A stretch of DNA of 64,000 bases from Nonomuraea endophytica. Lineage in GTDB: Bacteria > Actinomycetota > Actinomycetes > Streptosporangiales > Streptosporangiaceae. Both the position numbers and the translations under genes were made by a program. The notes beneath the pieces were generated by a model, which was given only the letters and a program-made list of their open reading frames with translations, was not told where the DNA came from and ran no database searches. Numbering within the stretch: the first letter of the stretch is position 1; each line of letters begins with the position of its first letter. Where the stretch lies: positions 149,210 to 213,209 of the forward strand of contig NZ_JACHIN010000012.1 in assembly GCF_014203235.1 (NCBI RefSeq), given 5' to 3'. Below are positions 1-7,298 of the stretch, piece by piece.

Positions 1-170
1 TTAGGGCCACTTCGTGACCCGCTGTTTTGATAAAGATCAAGGGCTTTGGGGAAGACCGGCGCGGGTCGGCCGCCGTTAGGGCCACTTCGTGACCCGCTGT
101 TTTGATAAAGATCAAGGGCTTTGGGGAAGACCGGCGCGGGTCGGCCGCCGTTAGGGCCACTTCGTGACCC
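1..170. repeat. 75-bp direct tandem repeat, about 2.3 copies
   Basis: Bases 1-75 and 76-150 read as identical 75-bp units. A third copy begins at 151 and matches for 20 bases before diverging. The array touches the window edge, so more copies may lie to the left. Each full unit carries the palindrome described at 27-115. The array is noncoding and lies upstream of the ECF sigma gene. Confidence 0.95.
27..115. promoter_or_regulatory. two FNR/CRP-like boxes (TTGAT-N4-ATCAA)
   Basis: The perfect inverted repeat TTGATAAAGATCAA occurs at 27-40 and again at 102-115, once in each 75-bp unit. This is exactly the form of the classical FNR consensus TTGAT-N4-ATCAA. Which actinomycete regulator would bind it is not known from this window. 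The target could be the sigma gene at 300 or a gene left of the window. Confidence 0.45.
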
Positions 171-186
171 TGTGCGGGTCCGTCTC

Positions 187-216
187 TTGGGATTGACGGC
201 ATTTGGGATTGACGGC
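187..216. repeat. short direct repeat, 14 bp with 16-bp period
   Basis: The 14-mer TTGGGATTGACGGC is present at 187-200 and again at 203-216, just upstream of the ECF sigma gene. It may contain promoter elements for that gene or be a simple slippage duplication. Confidence 0.7.
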
Positions 217-299
217 GTTCCGTTCGGCTAGGGGATGAAGCTTTTCGGCCTGGGGCGGTAAGTACAGGTGACCGTACACACCAGGAAAGGCCGACATGC

Positions 300-869
300 A
301 TGACACTCGCCCGCGAAGACGTCCACGTCGATGACGCGGTCCTCATCGAGAGATCGCTGACCGAGCCCGAGGTCTTCGCCGTGCTGTTCGACAGGTACGC
401 CCCGTTACTGCATCGCTATGTGACCAGGCGGCTGGGGCCAGGTGAGGCGGAGGACGTCGTCGCCGACACCTTCCTGGCCGCCTTCCAGCGTCGGGGCGCA
501 TATGACAGGGGCCGCCCCGACGCCCGCCCCTGGCTGTACGGCATCGCCTCCAACGTGATCGGCAAGCGGCGGCGTACCGAGACCAGCCTCTACCGCGCCT
601 ACCTCCGCACCGGCGTGCACCCGGCGCAGACCGCGAACACGCAGGTGGAGGACGGTGTCAACACGCTGGCCGTCAACCTGCCGCTGGCGCGGGCGCTGCT
701 GAAGCTCAAACAGGTCGATCGCGACGTGCTGCTGCTGGTCGCCTGGGCCGAGCTGAGCTACCAGGAGATCGCCGACGCGCTGGCCATCCCGCTGGGCACC
801 GTCGGTTCCCGGCTCAACCGGGCCCGCGCCCAGATCCGCGAAGCCCTACCACCAAGAACGGGAGAATGA
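300..869 (+). CDS. ECF-type RNA polymerase sigma factor (sigma-70 family)
   Basis: This 189-residue protein has the two-domain layout of an ECF sigma factor. Region 2 (about residues 24-92) includes FDRYAPLLHRYV and the AEDVVADTFLAAF core-binding segment. Region 4 (about 130-182) has the helix-turn-helix LSYQEIADALAIPLGTVGSR. It would direct RNA polymerase to a small promoter set. The start is ATG 300, with AGGAAAGG at 283-290 as ribosome binding site. The next gene overlaps by 4 bp (ATGA), so the two are translationally coupled. That partner has one membrane segment and probably controls the sigma factor or is its target. The signal and regulon are not visible. Confidence 0.93.
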   Translation: MTLAREDVHVDDAVLIERSLTEPEVFAVLFDRYAPLLHRYVTRRLGPGEAEDVVADTFLAAFQRRGAYDRGRPDARPWLYGIASNVIGKRRRTETSLYRAYLRTGVHPAQTANTQVEDGVNTLAVNLPLARALLKLKQVDRDVLLLVAWAELSYQEIADALAIPLGTVGSRLNRARAQIREALPPRTGE

Positions 870-1483
870 CGGTGAACGAACTGAAGAGCATGTGGGCCAC
901 GGTCCGGCCCGGTACCGAGGAGGATCTCGCCGGAGCCAGGCGGCGGCTGATGAACGGCATGCGTCCCCGGCGCCGTTTCGCCACCGCCCCCAGGATGCTG
1001 GTCGCGGCGGGGGCCGCGGCGGCGGTCGTGGCCACGCCGTTGATCGTCGCGACCGGCACCCCGGCCTACGCGGTGACCACGAACCCGGACGGCACGATCA
1101 CGCTGGCCGTCAACGAACTGCGCGACCCCGACGCGCTGGAGGCCGACCTGCGCGCGGCCGGCGTCGCGGCCGACGTGACGTTCCTGCCCACGGACACGTG
1201 GTGCGCCGAGACGCCCCGGTTCGACAGCGTGGACGCGGCGTACAACGGGAACGAGGTCCTCACGCGTGGCAAGGAGAAGGAGTGGCGCTCCTTCCAGGCC
1301 ACCCGGATCCTCTCCCTGAGGGAGCTCAAGATCTCCCCTGAGCACATCCGGCCAGGCGAGACGGTCGTGCTGGAGTACTCGGAGACGCCTGCCGGTCCCG
1401 CTCCCTGGCGGCTCGGCACCTGGCTGGCCAAGGCGGGCAGCACCGTGAAGTCCTGCACGCCCGTTCCCCGCCCGGCCTCCTAG
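866..1483 (+). CDS. CU044_5270-type membrane-anchored partner of ECF sigma
   Basis: This is a 205-residue protein with a charged N-terminus (about 1-40), one hydrophobic segment around residues 45-62, and an extracytoplasmic C-terminal part. Actinomycetes often carry such CU044_5270-like proteins directly after ECF sigma genes, where they resemble anti-sigma factors without the zinc HxxxCxxC motif. No such motif is seen here. The ATG overlaps the sigma stop (ATGA 866-869). Its own stop overlaps the stop of the convergent reductase gene as CTAG 1480-1483. A role in sensing or holding the sigma factor is inferred from position only. Confidence 0.7.
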   Translation: MTVNELKSMWATVRPGTEEDLAGARRRLMNGMRPRRRFATAPRMLVAAGAAAAVVATPLIVATGTPAYAVTTNPDGTITLAVNELRDPDALEADLRAAGVAADVTFLPTDTWCAETPRFDSVDAAYNGNEVLTRGKEKEWRSFQATRILSLRELKISPEHIRPGETVVLEYSETPAGPAPWRLGTWLAKAGSTVKSCTPVPRPAS

Positions 1484-2277
1484 GCAAGGAACTCCCGCAG
1501 TGACCTCGGCGGCCGTCCCAGGAGGTCGGACACGGTCGTGGTCGTGTCCGCCCAGCGTCCGTCGCCGATCTGCGACATGAGTTCGGCCAGGTCACGGGCG
1601 ACCTCGGCGGGCATGCCGCGCTTCTCCAGGTGGGCGGCGGCCTCCTCGACCGGCAGGTCCACGTAACGAACGGTGCGGCCGAGCGCCCGGGTCAGCTCGG
1701 CGGCGACCTCGTCGTGCGTGGGCGCCGCGGGCCCGGTGAGGTCGTAGGTGGTGTCGGCCCCGACCGGGCGGGTGAGCAGCACGGCCGCGACCGCCGCGAC
1801 GTCATGGGCGTCGATGTAGCCGACGCCGCCGCTGCCGTACGAGCCGAAGATCCGCCCCTCTTCGTCGATGTCACCGGCGAGGTTCTGCATGTAGCCGACG
1901 GGCGCGAGGATCGACCACGGCACCCCTGACGCCTTGAGATGGCTGTCGACCTGCCCGTGCATGCCGAACCCGAGCAGGCTGCCCGACGTCACGCCGTACA
2001 CCGAGACGGTCACCACCTGCGCCACTCCCACGGCGGCCGCGCGGTCGATGACCGCCTGGTGCGCCCGCACGAAACCCGGCCAGAGCGAGCTGTTGAGGAA
2101 GAGCCGGTCGCCGGGTTCCAGCGGGATGGTCTCCGGCCGTTCCAGGTCGCCGACCACGTAGTCGCAGCCCAGCTCCGGGCCCTGTTCGGCGCGCCGTACC
2201 ACGGCTCGGGCGGCGCCGCCGAGCTCCTTGATCAGCGCGCGCCCGATCGTGCCCGTCGCGCCCGTCACCACGATCAT
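1480..2277 (-). CDS. NmrA-like NAD(P)-binding reductase
   Basis: A 265-residue Rossmann-fold protein starting MIVVTGATGTIG, the glycine-rich nucleotide motif of the NmrA/atypical SDR family. No SDR YxxxK pair stands out, as usual for NmrA-like proteins. Such enzymes use NADPH to reduce quinones or azo dyes, or act as redox sensors. The gene is divergent from a TetR gene at 2354, with an inverted repeat between them, so it is probably the TetR target. The exact substrate is unknown. Confidence 0.85.
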   Translation of the reverse strand: MIVVTGATGTIGRALIKELGGAARAVVRRAEQGPELGCDYVVGDLERPETIPLEPGDRLFLNSSLWPGFVRAHQAVIDRAAAVGVAQVVTVSVYGVTSGSLLGFGMHGQVDSHLKASGVPWSILAPVGYMQNLAGDIDEEGRIFGSYGSGGVGYIDAHDVAAVAAVLLTRPVGADTTYDLTGPAAPTHDEVAAELTRALGRTVRYVDLPVEEAAAHLEKRGMPAEVARDLAELMSQIGDGRWADTTTTVSDLLGRPPRSLREFLA

Positions 2278-2286
2278 CGCAACCTC

Positions 2287-2330
2287 CTAAGCGGAATGTA
2301 GGCTTCCGGTTCTATACTAAGCGGAAGCCT
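2287..2330. promoter_or_regulatory. divergent promoter with candidate TetR operator
   Basis: AGGCTTCCG (2300-2308) and CGGAAGCCT (2322-2330) are perfect 9-bp inverted arms 13 bp apart. The 10-mer CTAAGCGGAA also occurs directly at 2287-2296 and 2317-2326. A TATACT -10-like hexamer (2313-2318) sits between the arms. This is the expected layout for autoregulation by the TetR encoded at 2354. Confidence 0.65.
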
Positions 2331-2353
2331 GTCGTCCAGTTCGGAGGAGTTCA

Positions 2354-2890
2354 ATGCGCGCCGATGCCCGCCGCAATCGGGACAAGATCCTGGAGGCGGC
2401 CCGCGACGCGGTGGCCGAGCGCGGCGCCGACGCGCCGATGGAGCTGATCGCCCGCCGGGCCGGGGTCGGCGTCGGCACGCTCTACCGCCGCTTCCCCGAC
2501 CGCTCCGTGCTGCTCGACGCGCTGGCGGAGCAGTACGTCCACGAGCTCCTCGACTCCCTCGACCGGGCCGTGGCGGCCGAGCCCGGCGCGTGGGCGGCCG
2601 TGCGCGCCTTCGTCGTCCACACCGTGGACAAGGGCCGCGGCGCCATCGCCGCGGCGCTGGCGGGAACCACCGCACCGCAGGCGAGGCAGGCGCTGGTGCT
2701 GCGTCTCGATGAGCTGGTACGGCAGGCGCAGGCGGCCGGGGCGATGCGCTCGGACGTGGGCGTCGACGACCTGATGGAGTTGCTCAGCGTGTTCGCCTGC
2801 CACCCGGGCGTCATCCCGGACCGTTTCCTGCCACTCATGCTCGACGGCTTGGAAAAACGCAGCTTGGAAAAGGCGGCCCGAAAAGCATAG
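2354..2890 (+). CDS. TetR/AcrR family regulator
   Basis: 178 residues with an N-terminal TetR helix-turn-helix (about residues 7-52) containing GVGVGTLYRRFPDRSVLLDA. The C-terminal ligand domain is not assignable to a known ligand. ATG 2354 is preceded by GGAGGAG (2343-2349). It is divergent from the NmrA-like reductase and shares an inverted repeat with it, so it likely represses both genes and is released by the reductase's substrate or a related reactive compound. Confidence 0.92.
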   Translation: MRADARRNRDKILEAARDAVAERGADAPMELIARRAGVGVGTLYRRFPDRSVLLDALAEQYVHELLDSLDRAVAAEPGAWAAVRAFVVHTVDKGRGAIAAALAGTTAPQARQALVLRLDELVRQAQAAGAMRSDVGVDDLMELLSVFACHPGVIPDRFLPLMLDGLEKRSLEKAARKA

Positions 2891-2984
2891 TTTCCGCTAA
2901 TTCCTGCCATGGAAACGCGGTCCAAGAAGTATGGAGTTAACCAGACTTTCGGGGATGAACAGGGCGCTGGGCTTAACTGGAGAA

Positions 2985-5270
2985 ATGAGCGAAGAGCCCA
3001 GGGTGGGGCCGGTGCCGGACGGGCCGCCGCAGTCCCGTCCCTACCACCACCCGGCCGCCGGATGGGGAGCGGCCAAGGCCGTGACCGAGTTCGTGGTGCA
3101 CGAGCGCGAGTTCGTCGACGGCCCCCGCGCCCTGCTGCGCATGAACCACGAGAACGGCGGCTTCGACTGCCCGGGCTGCGCGTGGCCGGACACCGAGGCC
3201 CTGAGCCTGGACATCTGCGAGAACGGCGTCAAGCACGTCACCTGGGAGATGACCGGCAAGCGGGTCGGCAGGGAGTTCTTCGCCGCCCACACGGTGAGCG
3301 AGCTGTCGCGGTGGAGCGACTTCGCGCTGGAGGACCAGGGCCGGTTGACCGAGCCGATGTCCTACGACGCCGCCTCCGACCGCTACGTCCCCATCAGCTG
3401 GGAGGAGGCGTTCGAGCTGTTCGGCCGGACGGTACGCGAGCTGGACGACCCGAACCAGGCCGCGTACTACACCTCGGGACGGCTGGGCAACGAGGCCACC
3501 TTCCTCTACCAGCTCATGGCCCGCGAACTGGGCACCAACAACCTGCCCGACTGCTCCAACATGTGCCACGAGGCCAGCGGCCGCGCCCTGCACGCCTCGC
3601 TCGGCACCGGCAAGGGCACCGCCGACCTCAAGGACTGGGACAGCGCCGACGCGCTCTTCATCATGGGGGTCAACGCGGCGTCCAACGCCCCGAGGATGCT
3701 CACCAGCCTCGCCGGGGCCTACCGCCGCGGCGCCAAGATCGTGCACATCAACCCGATGATCGAGGCGGGCGCCACCAGGACGATCATCCCGCACGAGTTC
3801 ACGCAGATGGCGTTGTTCCGGGCGACCCGCACCAGCACCCTGAACCTGCAGGTGCGCATCGGCGGCGACATGGCGCTGATGCGCGGCATCGCCAAGGCGA
3901 CGCTGGAGCGGGCGCAGAGCGATCCCCGGGCCGTGGACCAGGAGTTCATCGACCGGCACACGACCGGGTTCGCGGAGTACAAGGCCCTGTGCGAAGCCAC
4001 CCCCTGGGAGGAGATCGAACGGCAGAGCGGCCTCCGACACGACGACATCATGCGGGCCGCCCGCGTGTATCGCGGCGCCGACCGCAGCATCATCAGCTGG
4101 TGCCTGGGCGTCACCCAGCACGAGCACGGCGTCGACACCATCCGGGAGATCGTCAACGTGCTCCTGCTCCGCGGCAACCTGGGCCGGGAGGGCGCGGGGC
4201 CGTCGCCGGTACGCGGGCACAGCAACGTCCAGGGCAACCGGACGTGCGGCATCGACCACCGGCCGCCCAAGGAGTTCCTGGACCGGCTGGCGCAGGTGTG
4301 CGGCATCGACCCGCCGCGCGCCGACGGCCTGGACACGGTGACCACCATCGAGGCGATGCACCGCGGCGAGGTGAAGGTATTCGTCGGCATGGGCGGGAAC
4401 TTCGCCATGGCCGCGCCCGACACCCCCTACACCCATGCCGGACTGCGCTCGTGCGAGCTGACCGTCCACGTGAGCACCAAGCTGAACCGCAGCCACCTCG
4501 TCCACGGCCGCCGGGCGCTCATCCTGCCGTGCCTGGGCCGTACCGAGAAGGACGTGCAGCGCAGTGGCGTGCAGCAGACCTCGGTCGAGGATTCGATGAG
4601 CATGGTGCATCTGTCGGCCGGGATGAAACGCCCCGCCTCACCCCGCCTGCTGTCGGAACCGGCCATCATCGCCGGCCTGGCCCGCGCCGCCCTCCCGCGG
4701 AGCGACACCCCCTGGGACTGGTACGTCGAGGACTACGACCGCATCCGCGACACCATGGCCCAGGTCCTGGACGGATTCGAGGACTTCAACCGCCGGGTCC
4801 GCCTGCCCATGGGCTTCCGCATCAAGCAGCCCGCCCGCGAGCTGATCTTCCTGACGCCCTCGGGCCAGGCCGAGTTCTCCACCGCCCGGCTGCCCGACGT
4901 CGTCCCCGCGCCCGGCACGCTGATCCTGGGCACCATGCGCTCCCACGACCAGTGGAACACCACGATCTACTCCGACAACGACCGCTACCGCGGCATCAAG
5001 AACCTGCGCACGCTCGTCTTCATGAACGCCGACGACATGCGCGAACGCGGCATCGGCCAGCTCGATCCCGTCGACATCACCAGCACCGCCAGGGACGGCA
5101 CCACCCGCTCCCTGCGCGGCTACCTGGCTGTCCAGCACAACCTGCCCAAAGGCTGCGCCGCCGGATACATGCCCGAGATGAACGTCCTGTGCTCCATCAC
5201 CGACCACAGCACGCAGAGCGACCAGCCGTTGATGAAACACCTCCGGGTCACCATCAGCCCGGCCGCCTGA
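2985..5270 (+). CDS. FdhF/YdeP-family molybdopterin oxidoreductase
   Basis: About 761 residues from ATG 2985, matching the length of E. coli YdeP (about 759). It carries the FDCPGCAWPD motif near the N-terminus, LDICENG, and CSNMCHE in the molybdopterin domain, followed by a C-terminal dinucleotide-binding domain. These define the YdeP branch of formate-dehydrogenase-like bis-MGD enzymes, whose physiological substrate is unsettled. No electron-transfer partner, FdhD or cofactor gene is nearby, so it appears to act alone in the cytoplasm. In-frame ATGs at 2931 and 2955 are alternatives; none has a strong ribosome site, and 2985 was chosen by family length. Confidence 0.9.
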   Translation: MSEEPRVGPVPDGPPQSRPYHHPAAGWGAAKAVTEFVVHEREFVDGPRALLRMNHENGGFDCPGCAWPDTEALSLDICENGVKHVTWEMTGKRVGREFFAAHTVSELSRWSDFALEDQGRLTEPMSYDAASDRYVPISWEEAFELFGRTVRELDDPNQAAYYTSGRLGNEATFLYQLMARELGTNNLPDCSNMCHEASGRALHASLGTGKGTADLKDWDSADALFIMGVNAASNAPRMLTSLAGAYRRGAKIVHINPMIEAGATRTIIPHEFTQMALFRATRTSTLNLQVRIGGDMALMRGIAKATLERAQSDPRAVDQEFIDRHTTGFAEYKALCEATPWEEIERQSGLRHDDIMRAARVYRGADRSIISWCLGVTQHEHGVDTIREIVNVLLLRGNLGREGAGPSPVRGHSNVQGNRTCGIDHRPPKEFLDRLAQVCGIDPPRADGLDTVTTIEAMHRGEVKVFVGMGGNFAMAAPDTPYTHAGLRSCELTVHVSTKLNRSHLVHGRRALILPCLGRTEKDVQRSGVQQTSVEDSMSMVHLSAGMKRPASPRLLSEPAIIAGLARAALPRSDTPWDWYVEDYDRIRDTMAQVLDGFEDFNRRVRLPMGFRIKQPARELIFLTPSGQAEFSTARLPDVVPAPGTLILGTMRSHDQWNTTIYSDNDRYRGIKNLRTLVFMNADDMRERGIGQLDPVDITSTARDGTTRSLRGYLAVQHNLPKGCAAGYMPEMNVLCSITDHSTQSDQPLMKHLRVTISPAA

Positions 5271-5272
5271 GG

Positions 5273-6124
5273 TCACGGCAGGAGGCGGACGATCTCCTCG
5301 ATCACCAGCCCTGGCTCGTCCTGCGGGACCATGTGCGCGGACTTCCCGGCCACGACGTGCCTGCCGTGCGGCAGCGCCGCGACGAGCCGGCGATGGCTGG
5401 CCATCAGGTCCGGCCGTACGCGCCGCTCCATCGCGGTCGAGGTCAGCGCTCCGCTGATGGCCGTCACCGGCACCGGCGGGAGCGGTCGGGTGGAGTCGCG
5501 CAGCCGGGCCAGCCCCTCCGCGAGCGCCTCGAACTCCGCCCGGGTGGCCCGCAGCTCCGATGTCCGGGTCATCTCGGCCACCGCCTCGGCCCGCATGTCC
5601 GCCGGGAACAGGCGCAGGATGCGGCGTACCTCCGAGGTGATGGTCTTGACGCCGAGCCGGGACAGGACGATCAGCGCCGACTGCAGGGCGAGCGCGGCGG
5701 CCCTGGTGCGCCGCGCGTAGTAGATGTCCAGGTCCTCGGCCGCCTGGTCGATCAGCACGAGCGCGGCCACCCGCTCGGGGTGCGCGGCCGCGTAACCGCG
5801 GATGATCGGCCCGCCCAGGCTGTGACCGGCCAGAATGTACGGCCCCGCCCCCAGGTGATCCAGCAGGTGCCCCAGGTCGGCCACCATGCGCTCCAGGTCG
5901 CGCCGGGCCGGATCGCGGTCGCTGCGCCCGAGCCCGGCCCGGTCGTAGGCCACCACCGTCGTGTGCTTGGCCAGGTCGGGCAGCACCAGCCCCCACTCGG
6001 TACGGGTCGCCCCGAGCCCCGACTCGAACACCACGACCGGCCCGCCGGAGCCCTGGGTCACGTAGTGCAGCCGCCGCCCGTCCGGCAGAGTCGCGTACCT
6101 GGAGTCGCCGAAGACGCTAGACAC
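5273..6124 (-). CDS. alpha/beta hydrolase
   Basis: 283 residues with a classical alpha/beta hydrolase pattern: an oxyanion segment near VFESGLGATRTEW, the nucleophile elbow GHSLGG (about residues 99-104), and a late His near the C-terminus. No signal peptide is seen, so it is cytoplasmic. Its ATG overlaps the end of the MFS gene by 8 bp, making it the third gene of the operon acylase-MFS-hydrolase. The substrate is unknown; with an acylase upstream, an ester, lactone or amide is plausible. It converges on the YdeP-like gene with a 2-bp gap. Confidence 0.88.
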   Translation of the reverse strand: MSSVFGDSRYATLPDGRRLHYVTQGSGGPVVVFESGLGATRTEWGLVLPDLAKHTTVVAYDRAGLGRSDRDPARRDLERMVADLGHLLDHLGAGPYILAGHSLGGPIIRGYAAAHPERVAALVLIDQAAEDLDIYYARRTRAAALALQSALIVLSRLGVKTITSEVRRILRLFPADMRAEAVAEMTRTSELRATRAEFEALAEGLARLRDSTRPLPPVPVTAISGALTSTAMERRVRPDLMASHRRLVAALPHGRHVVAGKSAHMVPQDEPGLVIEEIVRLLP

Positions 6125-7298
6125 TGAGGTTCTCCTTCTTCACCGGAACAAGATCATGCTGGATCGTCCGCGCCGCCGACGCGATGATCAGGCCCGCCAC
6201 CAGCGCGGGGATCGCCATCCCCCGCGCGCCGCCGGACCCGATCAGCCAGGCGCCGGCCAGCCCGCCCACCGCGAGGCTGATGCCGAAGAAGCTGGCCGTG
6301 TAGGTGCGCTGCGCGGGCGCGGTCACCGAGACCATGATGAGCGTGATCAGCGGCAGGATCAGCGGCGTCAGCATCAACCCGACGAAGAACGCGATCAGGC
6401 ACAGCACCACGTTAGGCGCGTTGACCCCCAGCGCGAACGCGCCGCCGCAGCAGACCAGGAGCACGGCGATCACATAGGGGACCCGGCGCGGGTCCGACGT
6501 GAAGAGCCCGTCGAGCCGCCGCCCGAGCGTCACCAGCACCACGATCGTCGCGGCGGAACAGATCGCGGTGAAGATCCCGCGCGCCTCGGTCTCCAGCCCC
6601 CAGCGTTCCTTGAGGTGCACCGACAGGAACGTCGCCGCTGGCACCAGCAGCATCCCGAACGCGACGAAGCACGCGAAGACCCTCCGCAACGTCCTGGACC
6701 GCAGCAGCCCGCCGCCACCCTCCGGGACCTCGAAGCGGCCGATGCCCGGGTCGCGCAGCCGCAGCGCGAACAGGCAGCCCAGCATCGACACGGTGCCGAG
6801 CACCACGAACACGGTCCGCCAGTCCAGGTCCAGCCATCCGGCCAGCGCCGACACGGTGAGCGGGCTCAGGATCGCGCCCGCGGGGGTGGCGGCGCCGTAC
6901 AGGGCCAGCACCCGGCCGCGGACGGCGGGTTCGTACAGGTCGGCCAGGAGGGGCGAGTGCAGCGCGAGCTGGCTCCCGTTGGCCAGGCCGCTCAACACGA
7001 GCAGCACGCCGACCATCCAGACGCTGTCCGCGAACGCCATCGCGATCGTCGACAGGCTCCAGACGAAGCCGGTGACGATGGAGATCACCGCGCGCCGCGG
7101 CCGGCCGCCGACCAGCGCGGCCATCAGGAACGGCGCGGCTCCCACGGCCAGCAGCTGGATCGCCAGCAACGTGGCGAGCGCACTGGCCGAGACGCCGAGC
7201 GAGCTGGTCATGTCCGGCGCGAGCACGCTGAGCGCCTGGTTGACGAAGGCGTCGGTGATCGCCAGCATGCCGACGGCGAGGACGGGATAGAGCCTCAT
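6117..7298 (-). CDS. MFS transporter (DHA1-like)
   Basis: 393 residues, about 12 hydrophobic segments, beginning MRLYPVLAVGMLAITDAFVN. The loop after TM2 has the basic motif GGRPRRAV expected of major facilitator proteins. The start at 7298 makes an ATGA overlap (7295-7298) with the acylase stop, which is stronger evidence than the upstream in-frame codons. It would move the acylase's substrate or product, or export a drug-like amide. It is coupled to a hydrolase downstream and an acylase upstream, under a TetR encoded divergently. Confidence 0.88.
   Translation of the reverse strand: MRLYPVLAVGMLAITDAFVNQALSVLAPDMTSSLGVSASALATLLAIQLLAVGAAPFLMAALVGGRPRRAVISIVTGFVWSLSTIAMAFADSVWMVGVLLVLSGLANGSQLALHSPLLADLYEPAVRGRVLALYGAATPAGAILSPLTVSALAGWLDLDWRTVFVVLGTVSMLGCLFALRLRDPGIGRFEVPEGGGGLLRSRTLRRVFACFVAFGMLLVPAATFLSVHLKERWGLETEARGIFTAICSAATIVVLVTLGRRLDGLFTSDPRRVPYVIAVLLVCCGGAFALGVNAPNVVLCLIAFFVGLMLTPLILPLITLIMVSVTAPAQRTYTASFFGISLAVGGLAGAWLIGSGGARGMAIPALVAGLIIASAARTIQHDLVPVKKENLSV

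Noticed and set aside
2973-4610. 545-codon minus-strand open frame opposite the YdeP gene
   Set aside because: Antisense shadow; no conserved motif, while the plus frame has clear YdeP motifs.
2909-6127. Very long plus-strand open frame across the YdeP gene and the hydrolase
   Set aside because: It is in another frame of the molybdopterin enzyme, has low-complexity Arg/Pro/Gly content and crosses the convergent hydrolase. High GC makes such open shadow frames common.
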